Shown here: positions 31,204 through 40,139 of the stretch, in pieces
Numbering within the stretch: position 1 is the first letter of the stretch
Layout of the letters: each line of letters begins with the position of its first letter
Translations under genes and position numbers: made by a program
Origin: Chloroflexota bacterium
Lineage (GTDB): Bacteria; Chloroflexota; Limnocylindria; Limnocylindrales; CSP1-4
DNA length: 42,341 bases
Reading direction: 5' to 3'
NCBI GenBank assembly: GCA_013698095.1
Contig: JACCVQ010000168.1
Location: forward strand, 1-42,341
The notes under the pieces: model-generated
What the model saw: the letters and a program-made list of their open reading frames with translations, nothing else
The model's database searches: none
Told to the model about the DNA's origin: nothing

Positions 31204-33021
31204 TCAAAGACCGATGACTTGGTTTCGTCCGCCTCGCTTTGCCTGCGAAAGCCAGAGGTCCGCCCGTGTCAATGCGGTTGCCGTGCTCCAGTCATCACCA
31301 ATCTGGGCGCAGCCCGCAGAGACAGTGACGCGGAGTGGATTCTCGGTGCCTGCCTTGATCGACACGGCTTCGAGGTCAACGCGGACGCCGTCCGCGATTC
31401 GCACCGCGTCAGCCGCTGTTGCCCCGACCAGGATGGCCACGAACTCTTCGCCGCCGTAGCGAGCCACCAGGTCATTCCCGCGGAAGCGCTTCCGGAGCAT
31501 CTGGCCGAACTCGCGCAAGACGGCGTCGCCGACCTGGTGACCGTGCTGCTTGTTGATCTTGCCGAAGTGGTCGAGGTCGAACAGGATGACCGACACCGGC
31601 GCTGGCTCGGCCACATCGTGGGTCCGCTTCCACCTTCGCTCGAGGCGCGGCACAGCCTCGTCGAAGTAGCGCCGATTATGGAGGCCGGTCAGAGGATCCC
31701 GGACCGCGCGCTCGGTCAGCGTGGTGTTTCGGGCCTCCAGGACCTTCTCTCGCCGACGCCGCCGGTCGTCGCTGTCCCTTCGGTCGGACACGTCGCGCGC
31801 CACCGCGTAGGCAACGGTCCGATCGGGTGACATTCGGGACATCCACTCCAGCCATCGGTAGGTCCCATCTGCGTGACGACATCGATTCTCGAAGCCGGTC
31901 AGCTCCGCACCCTCGACAAAGTGACGCTGGGCCGCGGCGATCGTGCGGTCGCGCTCGTCCGGATGGAGGAGGTCGAACATTGATTGTCCGATGAGCTCGC
32001 CGTCCCGATAGCCCATCCGGCGTTCCCACGACTTGTTGACCTTCTGGAAGCGGGCATCGGTGTCGAACACAACCAGCAGGTCGAGGGACAGTTCGAAGAA
32101 TCGATCCCGCTCGAGCTCCGCCGCCTGGCGCTTCGTTTCCTCGGCTTTGGCCGAGCCGGCGAGTTTGAGGATCGCCACGAGCCCCAGACCGATCGTCCCC
32201 ACGAGCATCAGCGAGATCCCGTATCCGGTGTCGTACAGGCCGAGCCGCTGTCCCTGAAGACGCAGCACCGCCATCAGGATCGGGGCGGCGACGGAGACCG
32301 CCAGGAGGCGTCTGAAGAGGACTCCCGTGCTTGATGGGCCGGTCAGCGACTTGAAGGGACCGGCGGCGCCGAGGAGTCCGATGGTCGCGATGGCGAGGAC
32401 ACCGATCGTCAATGCCGTATTCAGCGCCATCTGCGTGGATCCCGCAAGGAATGTCGGGGCGGCAGCGTCGAAGATGAAGTCGAACACATTGAGGGCAGCC
32501 AGCGCGAGCGCAACACCGCACAGGAACTGCACCAGCCGGGGAGCCCGGGTTCGGAGCAGGATGGCGATGGTCAGAAGCAAGAAGCAGACGCCCGTCATTG
32601 GCGCCATGCGACCGGGGATGACCGTCCCGATCTGGCCTGTCGGTTCGCGAAACAGCAACTGATCGATGCCGAGATCTCGTCCCGTCAGGTACTGACTGAG
32701 CGTGGCGGCAGCGAGCGCTCCCGCGGCCACCACGAGCGCCGTCCCGATCCAAGGTTGGCGCCCGAAGCCGTCCGAGCGGGCCAGGGCAACGACACCGGCG
32801 CCCATGACGACGAAGCACACCGCCGTGTTGGCCTTCATGGTCAGAAGGCCCGGCCACAGTGCTTTCAGGCCATCGGCGTCCAGCAACCAACCCAGCAGGA
32901 CGATGGCGCCCACCATGGTGGCGGCTGCGCCACCCCAGCTGGGCACGCCTGCGAATCTCGGCATCGGCAACGAGGCCCAATGCCTGCGGAGATGGAGCAA
33001 CTGGGTCGTGGGGGCACTCAT
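31204..33021 (-). CDS. membrane PAS-GGDEF diguanylate cyclase
   Basis: The protein has 605 residues. An integral N-terminal region (about 30-290) contains roughly eight hydrophobic segments, like MASE-type sensors. It is followed by PAS (about 305-415, SLDLLVVFDTDARFQKVN), a basic linker and GGDEF (about 435-600). The active-site loop is GGEEF (523-527), which supports cyclase activity, with an RxxD inhibitory site R514-G-N-D517 and FDLDHFGKINKQHGH. There is no EAL domain, so unlike the other two c-di-GMP proteins here it should only make c-di-GMP. No ribosome site is obvious before ATG 33019-33021. Confidence 0.9.
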   Translation of the reverse strand: MSAPTTQLLHLRRHWASLPMPRFAGVPSWGGAAATMVGAIVLLGWLLDADGLKALWPGLLTMKANTAVCFVVMGAGVVALARSDGFGRQPWIGTALVVAAGALAAATLSQYLTGRDLGIDQLLFREPTGQIGTVIPGRMAPMTGVCFLLLTIAILLRTRAPRLVQFLCGVALALAALNVFDFIFDAAAPTFLAGSTQMALNTALTIGVLAIATIGLLGAAGPFKSLTGPSSTGVLFRRLLAVSVAAPILMAVLRLQGQRLGLYDTGYGISLMLVGTIGLGLVAILKLAGSAKAEETKRQAAELERDRFFELSLDLLVVFDTDARFQKVNKSWERRMGYRDGELIGQSMFDLLHPDERDRTIAAAQRHFVEGAELTGFENRCRHADGTYRWLEWMSRMSPDRTVAYAVARDVSDRRDSDDRRRRREKVLEARNTTLTERAVRDPLTGLHNRRYFDEAVPRLERRWKRTHDVAEPAPVSVILFDLDHFGKINKQHGHQVGDAVLREFGQMLRKRFRGNDLVARYGGEEFVAILVGATAADAVRIADGVRVDLEAVSIKAGTENPLRVTVSAGCAQIGDDWSTATALTRADLWLSQAKRGGRNQVIGL

Positions 33022-33202
33022 TGTCGTTTGGTCACGTCTGGATAGGTGTTGTATCGCTGAGGGTCGCCGTCAGGCCCGCGAGTGGGCATCCCCCGATAGT
33101 CCTCGCCCCGCAAGCGAACGGCCGAGCGAATCCGGTCGTTTCGACCGGTTCGTCTGTGGCTGAGGCGGTCCGCCGATCCGCGACAATCGGCACGACCCCG
33201 GC

Positions 33203-34441
33203 TCAAGCGGGCGGCGGCTCGGCAAGCAGTTCGCGAATGACGGATTCCGACCCGTCGTAGTCGCCCTCGCCGTAGTGGACATGTCGGATTTGGCCGGTCT
33301 TGTCGACGAAGTAGAACGCTGGCCAGTAGCTGTTTCGATAGGCGTTCCACGTTGCGTACGACGGGTCAAATGCGACCGGAAACCGAACGTCCGCCTTGGC
33401 CACGGCGTCCCGAACGTTTCCGATCTCCCGCTCGAACGACAGCTCGGGTGTGTGGACGCCGACGACCACGAAGCCCTGATCGGCGTATCGATCAAACCAG
33501 GTCTTGACGTATGGCTGGACGTTGATGCAGTTGATGCAGCCGAAGGTCCAGAAGTGGACAAGGACGACCTTCCCTCGAAGACCGGCGATCGTGAGCGGAT
33601 CGCTGTTGATCCAATCGCTGATGCCAGCCAGTTCCGGAGCACTGCCAAGGTTCACGAGGGGAACGGTGTCGGTTCCGGTCGCAGCGCTGGGTCGAAGCAC
33701 GGTGAGGTCCTCCTGGACGGCGGGGTTCTGTTCGAGCGCGAACAATGTCGTCGAGAGGCCGGGAAACCCCGCCGTGAGCCGCGACTGGAGTGGGACATCG
33801 AGACCAGTCAGCATGACAACGGACACCATGACCATTGCGACGCCGAAGGCTCGCCGCAGCCGGTCGGTAGCGCGACGATCGACACGTTCGGTCAATCGTC
33901 GACCCCAGCGCGCGATGGCGATCAACGGAACAAGGGCACCGGCGACGTAGGCGACTGCGATCGCAACCGCATGAAGTGACGGACCCGTCGCTGTTGCGGC
34001 CGCGATCACGGCCGCCATGATCGGGCCCACGCAGGGAGCCCAGACCAGGCCGATCGCGGCGCCGACGATCATCCCGCTGCCAAGTCCCTCGCCCCCGATG
34101 GTCCGGGCGCTGAGTCGAGACGATGCGAGCGCCTGAACGGGGCTCAGCCGGCGCTCGACCCAGCGCTCCAGCGGACGCCAGGCAAGCGTCAGGCCGACGA
34201 CTCCCAACAAGATCGCGGCGCCCAGCCGGAGGCGGTCGGTCGTCAGGCCGGCTGCGGCGAGGGTCGAGGCGAAGATCACGGTGACGGCGATGAACGTCGC
34301 ACCGAAGCCCAGGAAGAGTCCCGGGATCCGTCGCCGGGAGGCGCCGACCGATGAGCCGAGCACGAGCGGGACCACTGGCAGGGTGCAGGGGGCAAGGATG
34401 GTGAGGAGCCCGGCAATGAAGGCAAAGAGCAGGACGATCAC
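33203..34441 (-). CDS. dipZ: DipZ-like CcdA-thioredoxin fusion
   Basis: The protein has 412 residues from GTG 34441. The N-terminal part (1-215) is a CcdA-type set of membrane helices with the two redox Cys C19 (APCTLPVVP) and C137 (APCVGPIMA). After a linker, a TlpA/thioredoxin-like domain (about 265-405) has FGCINC (C302, C305) and the cis-proline region YWPAFYFVD. Such fusions carry electrons from cytoplasmic thioredoxin across the membrane to external disulfides, for cytochrome c maturation or thiol repair. It is shorter than the mycobacterial DipZ because the C-terminal carbohydrate-binding-like domain is absent. It lies 125 bases downstream of the three-repeat membrane protein on the same strand. 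Confidence 0.88.
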   Translation of the reverse strand: MIVLLFAFIAGLLTILAPCTLPVVPLVLGSSVGASRRRIPGLFLGFGATFIAVTVIFASTLAAAGLTTDRLRLGAAILLGVVGLTLAWRPLERWVERRLSPVQALASSRLSARTIGGEGLGSGMIVGAAIGLVWAPCVGPIMAAVIAAATATGPSLHAVAIAVAYVAGALVPLIAIARWGRRLTERVDRRATDRLRRAFGVAMVMVSVVMLTGLDVPLQSRLTAGFPGLSTTLFALEQNPAVQEDLTVLRPSAATGTDTVPLVNLGSAPELAGISDWINSDPLTIAGLRGKVVLVHFWTFGCINCINVQPYVKTWFDRYADQGFVVVGVHTPELSFEREIGNVRDAVAKADVRFPVAFDPSYATWNAYRNSYWPAFYFVDKTGQIRHVHYGEGDYDGSESVIRELLAEPPPA

Positions 34442-34566
34442 GAGGGGTCCTGGCCTCTCACGCGGCGCGTCGGGTTCATGCTGTCCTCCCAGGTCGAGGC
34501 GTGATCAGGGGCCACGATCGCTGAAGGCCGTGACAGCGGCATGACGGATAGAAGTCGAGAAGTTGC

Positions 34567-36048
34567 TCAGGGCGAGAGGACGACCGGAAGGAGCACCGCG
34601 ACCAGCACCAGGAGGGCCCAGATCGCGGGGCCCGCGCTGCTCGCTTCGACGCGTCGTCCGGCCATCCGCGTGGCCTCCGCATCGGTCCGCGTGATCCACC
34701 ACGGGCTGTACCGCGCCTCCATGGCGTGGAACGTCAGCCCGAGCCCGGCACCGTACGCCAAATGGCCGATCAAACTGGGAAACGCGCTTGCGGCCGCTTC
34801 GACGGTCCAGGCGGGGGAGGTTCCAAGGATGACCGGAGCCAGCGTGAGCGGCCCCAGAACCCACCACAGGAAGCCATACGACACGCCCCAGCCGATGGCG
34901 GCCGACTGATCGAACGCCTGGCGCCGGAAGAGGACTCCATACGAGACGCCGACGATCTCCGCGATGAGGAGGTGAACGCCAAGACCGACGAGCTCCGAAT
35001 CGGAACCGACAAGCTTCGCCACGGTCGGTAGATAGCCGATCCGGACCATGACGAGGGTGAACAGCACGCCGCCAACGATGCCGGCCGCAGCGCCCCGACC
35101 GACGGCGCGTGGACCCCAGGAGCCAGCGTCGGGCGAGCGATTCCCGACGTCGTCGGAGAAGAAGAGACGCGTCAGCCGGCCCAGCCAGTGGTAGATGAGC
35201 GCCATGGCGGCTCCGAAGAGGATCGTTCCAGGAAGGGCCGGAAAGGTGGTGCGCGCGTCCGTGATCGACCAGGTGAGGCCCTCGCCGCGCAAGAGGGGCA
35301 AGAGCGTCAAGCCGCCGATCACCCACAAGATGAATCCGAAGCCGGCCCCGCGAACCGCAGCTCCGCCGGCGGTCGAGGTCGATCCCGGATGAAGCACGGC
35401 ATACACGATCGACCCGAGAAGCGCGACGGCGAGCGGTTCCAGGCCGGCTGCGTCGTCGCCACCCCACGGCAAGAACATCCGCTCGGAGCCGCCAGGAAGC
35501 ATCCCGATGGTGCCGAAGCCGAGGAGCCCCGCAACGAGGCCGCGCAGAACGACGCCCCTGAGTCGGGCCTGCGGCGGTTCTGAACGCGGCGTGGTCGTCG
35601 TGTCCACGAAGGCAGCGCGTCCTTTGATCGCGACGAGGGAGAGGCCCGTCGCTGCGCCCCAGACAATGTGTCCGAGCAGGCTCGGGTAGGCCGCCTGGGC
35701 AGCGGCCAGGTCCCAGGTTGGCAGCTGGCCGAGGATCAGGGGCTGCATTGTGATGGGCCCGACGAACCAGAGAAATGCCCCGTAGGCGACTCCCCAGAGC
35801 ACGACGTCGCCGGCCGTCCATCGTCCTCGGAGGAGGACGGCGAGGCCGGACCCCAGGATCGCGGCGATCGCCATGTGGACGACGAAACCGACCAGGGGCG
35901 AGTCGGTCCTGACGAGCGAGGCCACCGTCGGCAAGACGCCGAGCTCGGCCATCGCGGCTCCGAACGCGATGCCGCCGATCAACCCGGCGATCAAGCCGGG
36001 CGCGAGAGTCTGCCGGACCTGGCGGCGGACATCAGGCAGCGGGCTCAT
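34567..36048 (-). CDS. membrane protein made of three copies of an unnamed module
   Basis: The protein has 493 residues, nearly all hydrophobic. It contains three copies of a roughly 120-residue unit at about 18-140, 169-288 and 318-442, plus a final span at 473-491. Copies 1 and 3 are closest: GVLPTVASLVRTDSPLVG matches GYLPTVAKLVGSDSELVG, and both share 'YGxxLWxxGPxTxxPxILGxxPxW', then an Ala-rich stretch and '[FY]PSLxGH'. Copy 2 keeps the W-x-G-x-LT-x-LP, TTFPALPG and terminal His but has lost the LPTVA stretch. The same unit opens the NDH-2 protein encoded just upstream, whose stop overlaps this start by ATGA. AAGGAGG precedes the ATG. The function is unknown; the tie to a quinone reductase suggests a membrane redox role. 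Confidence 0.8.
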   Translation of the reverse strand: MSPLPDVRRQVRQTLAPGLIAGLIGGIAFGAAMAELGVLPTVASLVRTDSPLVGFVVHMAIAAILGSGLAVLLRGRWTAGDVVLWGVAYGAFLWFVGPITMQPLILGQLPTWDLAAAQAAYPSLLGHIVWGAATGLSLVAIKGRAAFVDTTTTPRSEPPQARLRGVVLRGLVAGLLGFGTIGMLPGGSERMFLPWGGDDAAGLEPLAVALLGSIVYAVLHPGSTSTAGGAAVRGAGFGFILWVIGGLTLLPLLRGEGLTWSITDARTTFPALPGTILFGAAMALIYHWLGRLTRLFFSDDVGNRSPDAGSWGPRAVGRGAAAGIVGGVLFTLVMVRIGYLPTVAKLVGSDSELVGLGVHLLIAEIVGVSYGVLFRRQAFDQSAAIGWGVSYGFLWWVLGPLTLAPVILGTSPAWTVEAAASAFPSLIGHLAYGAGLGLTFHAMEARYSPWWITRTDAEATRMAGRRVEASSAGPAIWALLVLVAVLLPVVLSP

Positions 36049-37811
36049 GAAGCGCCTCCTTGACCGCCCGAGCCGCGGCGTCGGGCATCCTGGCTCCCGG
36101 CGATCACGATGTCACGGGGAAAGACAAGATCGAGGAGCCAGTCGATCAGGACCCGGACCTTCTTTTCGAGGCCAGGTAGCTTTGCGAGGTAGATCCCGCG
36201 CCATAGGAACCAGGCGAGCAGGCCCGAGAAGCGCAGCCCGCGAATCTCCGCGGCCGCCGTGTTGTGGCCCAGGACCACGAGCATTCCCAGGGCCCGAAAC
36301 CGGAACGGCCGCAGTTGGCGACCGTCCATTGCCGCCACGAGGTTGTCGGCCGCCTGGTGGCCCTGGCGGAGAGCATGCTGGGCTGTGGGCGGGCACGGCT
36401 GCCCGTCGCGATCCGAGTCCGGGATGCTCGCGCAGTCGCCGACGGCCCAGATGTCCTGAAAGCCTTCGACCCGCAGGTTTTCGTCCGTCGCGAGGACGCT
36501 GCCTCCAGCCTCGGACATGAGTGAACGAACCAGGGGCGCCGGCTCGTTGCCGGCAGTCCAGACGAACGTCTCGGTTGCGACTGAGGCGCCATTGCTTAAC
36601 GAGACCCCGCCCCGGCTGGCTCCGGTCACGCGTACGCCGAGCTCAAACTCGATGCCTCGGCGTCGCAGCAACTCGAGGGCATAGGCTCCGAGCTTGACGC
36701 TCAGTTCGGGAAGGATCCTGTCCCTGGAATGGATGAGGACGAACCGGAGTTCGTCAGGTTCGATCCGGGGATGGTAGACGAGCACATCACGGACAAGGTC
36801 GTGCAGCTCGGCGACGAGTTCCACGCCCGCAAAGCCACCGCCGGCCACGGCGAACGTGAGCAGACGACGGCGGACGTCGGCCGCTGGCTCGTTCTCGGCC
36901 CGATCGAGGAGCCCGATGACATGGTCTCGAAGCTCCGTCGCGTCGGCCAGCGTCTTGAGCGTGAACGCCCGCGCGGCGACGTCCGACAGGCCGCGGAAGG
37001 CAGGGACGGCGCCGACGGCCAGGACGAGTTGGTCGAAGGGAATCGACTCTGCCGCCGTGTCGTGGGACGAGCGAATCTGGACAGTTCGAGCATCTGTATC
37101 GACCGTTTCCACGGTCGCCCTCCGAATTGTCGTCCGCTGGCAGGTTGCCCGGAGCGGCGCCGCGACGTGCCTCGCCACGAGCGAGCCAGAGGCAACTCCG
37201 GCCAGCATCGGCGTGAACAACAGGAAGTTGCTTTCGCTGATCAGGGTGACGGCGACGTCCGGCCTGTGGCTCAGCAGCTGCTCCAGCCGCTGGGCGGTCG
37301 CGACTCCGCCGAAGCCACCGCCCACGATCACGACGCGATGCCGGATGTGGACGCCCGTCGCCGCGACGGGCCCGGTCAGCGCTCGATCACCGATGACCCG
37401 AGTGCCGGTGGCATGGAACACGAGGGCCGCGATGCCCCAGGTCAGAACGTTGGCGATCAGGAGCGGGAACGTCGTGGATGCCTCGGCGACTGACCATCCC
37501 GGGCCGGTCGCGGTGATCAGCGGGATGACGGTCAGCCAGATACCTGCCCACCACAGGAGCCCGAACAGGAGCCCGCCCCCGACCGAGGCAGCGAGGCGTC
37601 CCGGCTGAAAGCGAAAGAGCCAGCCGTAGAGAGCCCCACCACACGCATTCAGCAGGAGAAAGGCCAGCCACCCGACGATCGGCGGGTCGACACGCAGCGG
37701 CTCGGACAAATCGAGGCGGCCCTGGCCGGCCAGGACGGCGGCCACCGCGAGGCCGCCCACCAAGCCCGCGAAGGCCCCGAGGCCCGCGTCCGTTCTGCGC
37801 GATACGTCCAT
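36045..37811 (-). CDS. ndh: type II NADH dehydrogenase with N-terminal membrane module
   Basis: The protein has 588 residues. Residues about 10-135 are a membrane module of the kind repeated in the next gene (LLWWAGIWLTVIPL, then PGWSVAEASTTFPLLIAN and a terminal His). From about 158 it is a standard NDH-2: the FAD-binding GGGFGG (164-169), the NADH-binding GGGFAG (324-329), FVWTAGNEP, and a second FAD contact IWAVGDCASIP (about 460). A C-terminal segment with LLAWFLWRGIYLAKLPGLEKKVRV matches the family's membrane-anchoring end. It passes electrons from NADH to quinone without pumping protons. Ordinary NDH-2 proteins are about 400-460 residues, so the N-terminal 150 residues are an addition. 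GGAG precedes the ATG. Confidence 0.9.
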   Translation of the reverse strand: MDVSRRTDAGLGAFAGLVGGLAVAAVLAGQGRLDLSEPLRVDPPIVGWLAFLLLNACGGALYGWLFRFQPGRLAASVGGGLLFGLLWWAGIWLTVIPLITATGPGWSVAEASTTFPLLIANVLTWGIAALVFHATGTRVIGDRALTGPVAATGVHIRHRVVIVGGGFGGVATAQRLEQLLSHRPDVAVTLISESNFLLFTPMLAGVASGSLVARHVAAPLRATCQRTTIRRATVETVDTDARTVQIRSSHDTAAESIPFDQLVLAVGAVPAFRGLSDVAARAFTLKTLADATELRDHVIGLLDRAENEPAADVRRRLLTFAVAGGGFAGVELVAELHDLVRDVLVYHPRIEPDELRFVLIHSRDRILPELSVKLGAYALELLRRRGIEFELGVRVTGASRGGVSLSNGASVATETFVWTAGNEPAPLVRSLMSEAGGSVLATDENLRVEGFQDIWAVGDCASIPDSDRDGQPCPPTAQHALRQGHQAADNLVAAMDGRQLRPFRFRALGMLVVLGHNTAAAEIRGLRFSGLLAWFLWRGIYLAKLPGLEKKVRVLIDWLLDLVFPRDIVIAGSQDARRRGSGGQGGAS

Positions 37812-37962
37812 CGTCTACTCCGCGGCTCGATCCGAGATCGCTCGTCTCAACCCAGGGGCTGCTCCGTGGACGTTACGGATGTCGCATGACGCCCGTGCGA
37901 CAAGTGAACTCCATTCGCCATCGAACTCCAGTGACCAGCGCAGGGATCGGACGGGTCGGCGG

Positions 37963-38655
37963 CTACTCGACAAATGAAGCGACCTCGTCGAGCGACTTCC
38001 GCCTGAGATCGGGCACCACGCAGTCGTCAGCCGGGTAGCCGACCGGCAGGAGCACGAACGGTCGCTCGTGCGTCGGCCGTTGCAGGATGGTCCTCAGGAA
38101 ACCCATCGGCGATGGTGTGTGGGTCAATGTCACCAGTCCCATCTGGTGAATCGCCGCGACAAACAACCCGCACGCAATTCCGACGCTCTCGCGAGCGTAG
38201 TAATGCTTCCGGCTCGAGCCATCCGGGAACCGACCGTGGACTTGCTCGAACAGCACCACGATCCAGGGAGCGGTCTCGAGAAATGGCTTGCGCCAGTTCG
38301 TGCCGAGGGGCGCCAGGGCCGTCAGCCACTCGGCCGGCATCCGACCGCCTTCGTAGCTCTGGCGCTCTTCCTCTTCGGCCGCGGTCCGGATCTGACGCTT
38401 CACGTCGGGATCGCCAACAGCAACAAATGTCCAGGGCTGTTGATGAGCGCCCGATGGGGCGGTCGATCCAGTCATGATCGCGAGCTCGATCAGTTCCCGT
38501 GGAACTGGGTCGCCCGAGAACATTCGAACGCTGCGTCTGCCATCCATCTCGCGCTGGAAGCGGCGCCCACGCTCGAGAATGAGTGCCTCCGCATCCCGCG
38601 GCGGACGGTACGGGATCATTCGTGCCCCGAGGGATCCCGATCCTGATCTCGCCAT
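37963..38655 (-). CDS. nitroreductase-family flavoprotein, iodotyrosine deiodinase-like
   Basis: The protein has 230 residues from ATG 38655, which has GGGAGGAG before it. The FMN-binding start RRSVRMFSGDPVPRELIE, SGAHQQPWTFVAV and the end LLPVGYPADDCVVPDLRRK are typical of the iodotyrosine deiodinase branch of nitroreductases. The substrate-clamping residues of the animal enzyme, a Glu, a Tyr four residues later and a Lys, have counterparts in E97, Y101 (EERQSYEGGRM) and K123 (TNWRKPFLE), with one extra residue between Tyr and Lys. Such bacterial enzymes reductively dehalogenate halotyrosines in vitro; the natural substrate is often unknown. It is transcribed alone, divergent from the thioredoxin-like lipoprotein gene. 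Confidence 0.87.
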   Translation of the reverse strand: MARSGSGSLGARMIPYRPPRDAEALILERGRRFQREMDGRRSVRMFSGDPVPRELIELAIMTGSTAPSGAHQQPWTFVAVGDPDVKRQIRTAAEEEERQSYEGGRMPAEWLTALAPLGTNWRKPFLETAPWIVVLFEQVHGRFPDGSSRKHYYARESVGIACGLFVAAIHQMGLVTLTHTPSPMGFLRTILQRPTHERPFVLLPVGYPADDCVVPDLRRKSLDEVASFVE

Positions 38656-38745
38656 GTGCCTCTCCTCCCTCATCGCCGGGATACCCGGTCGCACGTCACG
38701 CAGCCGTCACTGGCAGACCATAAGGTGTCACGGTGGTTCCAAACG

Positions 38746-39411
38746 ATGGTCACAGCGGCCGCTGACGTGCGGACCCGGGCCGGCCTCGCGGCGCTCCTCG
38801 TTGTGCTCGTGCTGGCAGCCTGCACCGGGGCGGCCGGGCCTCGAACTCCGAACCCGGGCGATGTCGGCAGTTCGCCCGCAAGTCCGACCGCCACCAGGCC
38901 GAGCCAGGCGCCGACGACCTCGGTCGCGCCATCGTCCGGCTCGGGCCCGGCCGCGGTGGTCATCGACCGGCCCTGGGCGACCGCGACGTTGACCAACGTC
39001 ACGACCGGCGAACCGTTCCGGATCACCGACATCGTCGCGTCCGGCAAGGTCGTCTTCGTCGAGACGATGGCGATCTGGTGCTCGAACTGCCGGACTCAGC
39101 AGATCGAGGCAACGGTCGCCTTCAAAGAACTCGATCCCGAGCGGGTCGAATGGGTTGCCATCGACGTCGAGTCATCCGAGACCGCCGAGGCGCTGGCGCG
39201 CTATCGCGAACAGAACAAGTTCCCGTTCTCCTACGCGATCGCCGACGCCGGATTTGCCCGCGCGCTCGTCGCCGATTTTGGCGAGACCGTGCTCAGCCCA
39301 CCGTCGGTCAACGTCATCGTCATCGGCACCGACGGCCGCATCACCGCCCTCCGCGGCCACAAGAGCGCCGAGGAGCTGCGCCGTTTCGCCGCGGAGCATG
39401 GCGCACCCTAA
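38746..39411 (+). CDS. thioredoxin-like lipoprotein (TlpA/ResA type)
   Basis: The protein has 221 residues from ATG 38746. The signal peptide ends in the lipobox VLAAC with C26. A Ser/Thr/Pro-rich linker (30-70) precedes a thioredoxin fold (about 75-218) with active site W111-C112-S-N-C115 and the strand RVEWVAIDVE. The cis-proline is in SPPSVNVIVIGTDG. It would reduce disulfides or apocytochrome c at the outer face. The ccdA gene follows after 24 bases and would be its electron donor, but that gene is interrupted by an amber codon. An in-frame GTG at 38725 is an alternative start. Confidence 0.85.
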   Translation: MVTAAADVRTRAGLAALLVVLVLAACTGAAGPRTPNPGDVGSSPASPTATRPSQAPTTSVAPSSGSGPAAVVIDRPWATATLTNVTTGEPFRITDIVASGKVVFVETMAIWCSNCRTQQIEATVAFKELDPERVEWVAIDVESSETAEALARYREQNKFPFSYAIADAGFARALVADFGETVLSPPSVNVIVIGTDGRITALRGHKSAEELRRFAAEHGAP

Positions 39412-39435
39412 GATCCCGCGCCCGCTGACCAGCCA

Positions 39436-40125
39436 GTGAACCTCGGGGCAATCCTCGATGTCCTCGGGCCGTTCGGCGCCGGCGTCCTGAGCGCCGCAAG
39501 CCCGTGCCTGCTGCCCCTCTACCCGGCCTTCATCGCGTATCTCGGCTCCAACGCCAAGTCGCTCGAAGGTCGACGGGCCACGGGACTGCTCGGTCTGCTT
39601 GTGCTGGCCGGGGTGCTCACGACGATGACCGCGGTCGGGGTCGTGCTGGCGATCATCGCCGTCCCCACCAGCCGACTGCTCGCCTACGCCACGCCGGTCA
39701 TCGATGGCCTGCTGATCGTGCTCGGGGTGCTCCTCCTTGCCGGACGGAACCCGTTCGAGCGGCTGCCCGGCATGCGCGTGCCCGTCGTGGCCAACCCATT
39801 CCGGCAGGCGTACGTCTATGGCCTGATGCTCGGGCCGATCGCATAGCCCTGCGCCGGGCCGTTCCTCGTCAGCCTCCTGGGTATTTCTCTCGGTGTGCCG
39901 GACGCAGTCGGCAAGGTCGGCACGTTCCTCTTGTTCGGCCTCGGGTTTGGCCTGCCGCTCGTCGTGCTGTCGTTGCTGACCGGGGTGCGCAGCCGCGAGG
40001 TCGTCCGCTGGATCGTGTCCCACCATCGTGCCGTGGAGGTACTGGCGGGCCTCTTGTTGATTGCCGTGGCGCTTCTCGACCTGGTCGACAAATGGGACAA
40101 CATCCGCTTCGTCTTCGGGATCTGA
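39436..40125 (+). pseudogene. ccdA: ccdA-like electron-transfer gene interrupted by an in-frame TAG
   Basis: Read through the stop, the frame from GTG 39436 to 40125 encodes 229 residues of a normal six-helix CcdA. The first redox Cys is C24 (AASPCLLPLYPAF). TAG at 39844-39846 is codon 137, right after YGLMLGPIA and right before PCAGPFLVSLLGISLG, which contains the second redox Cys (codon 139). The same frame continues open on both sides and the downstream part is fully CcdA-like, so a single base change (for example TTG to TAG at a Leu position) is enough to explain it. Translation ending here would give 136 residues without the second Cys. It could be a true nonsense mutation, a sequencing error, or suppressed; the DipZ-like gene at 33203 may cover the loss. 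Confidence 0.8.
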
Positions 40126-40139
40126 CTCGGCAGCCGGCG

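Noticed and set aside
39844..39846. TAG in ccdA as a recoded amino acid (for example pyrrolysine)
   Set aside because: Nothing else in the window suggests amber recoding, TAG is used as a normal stop by the gene ending at 123, and a single base change from a Leu codon is simpler.
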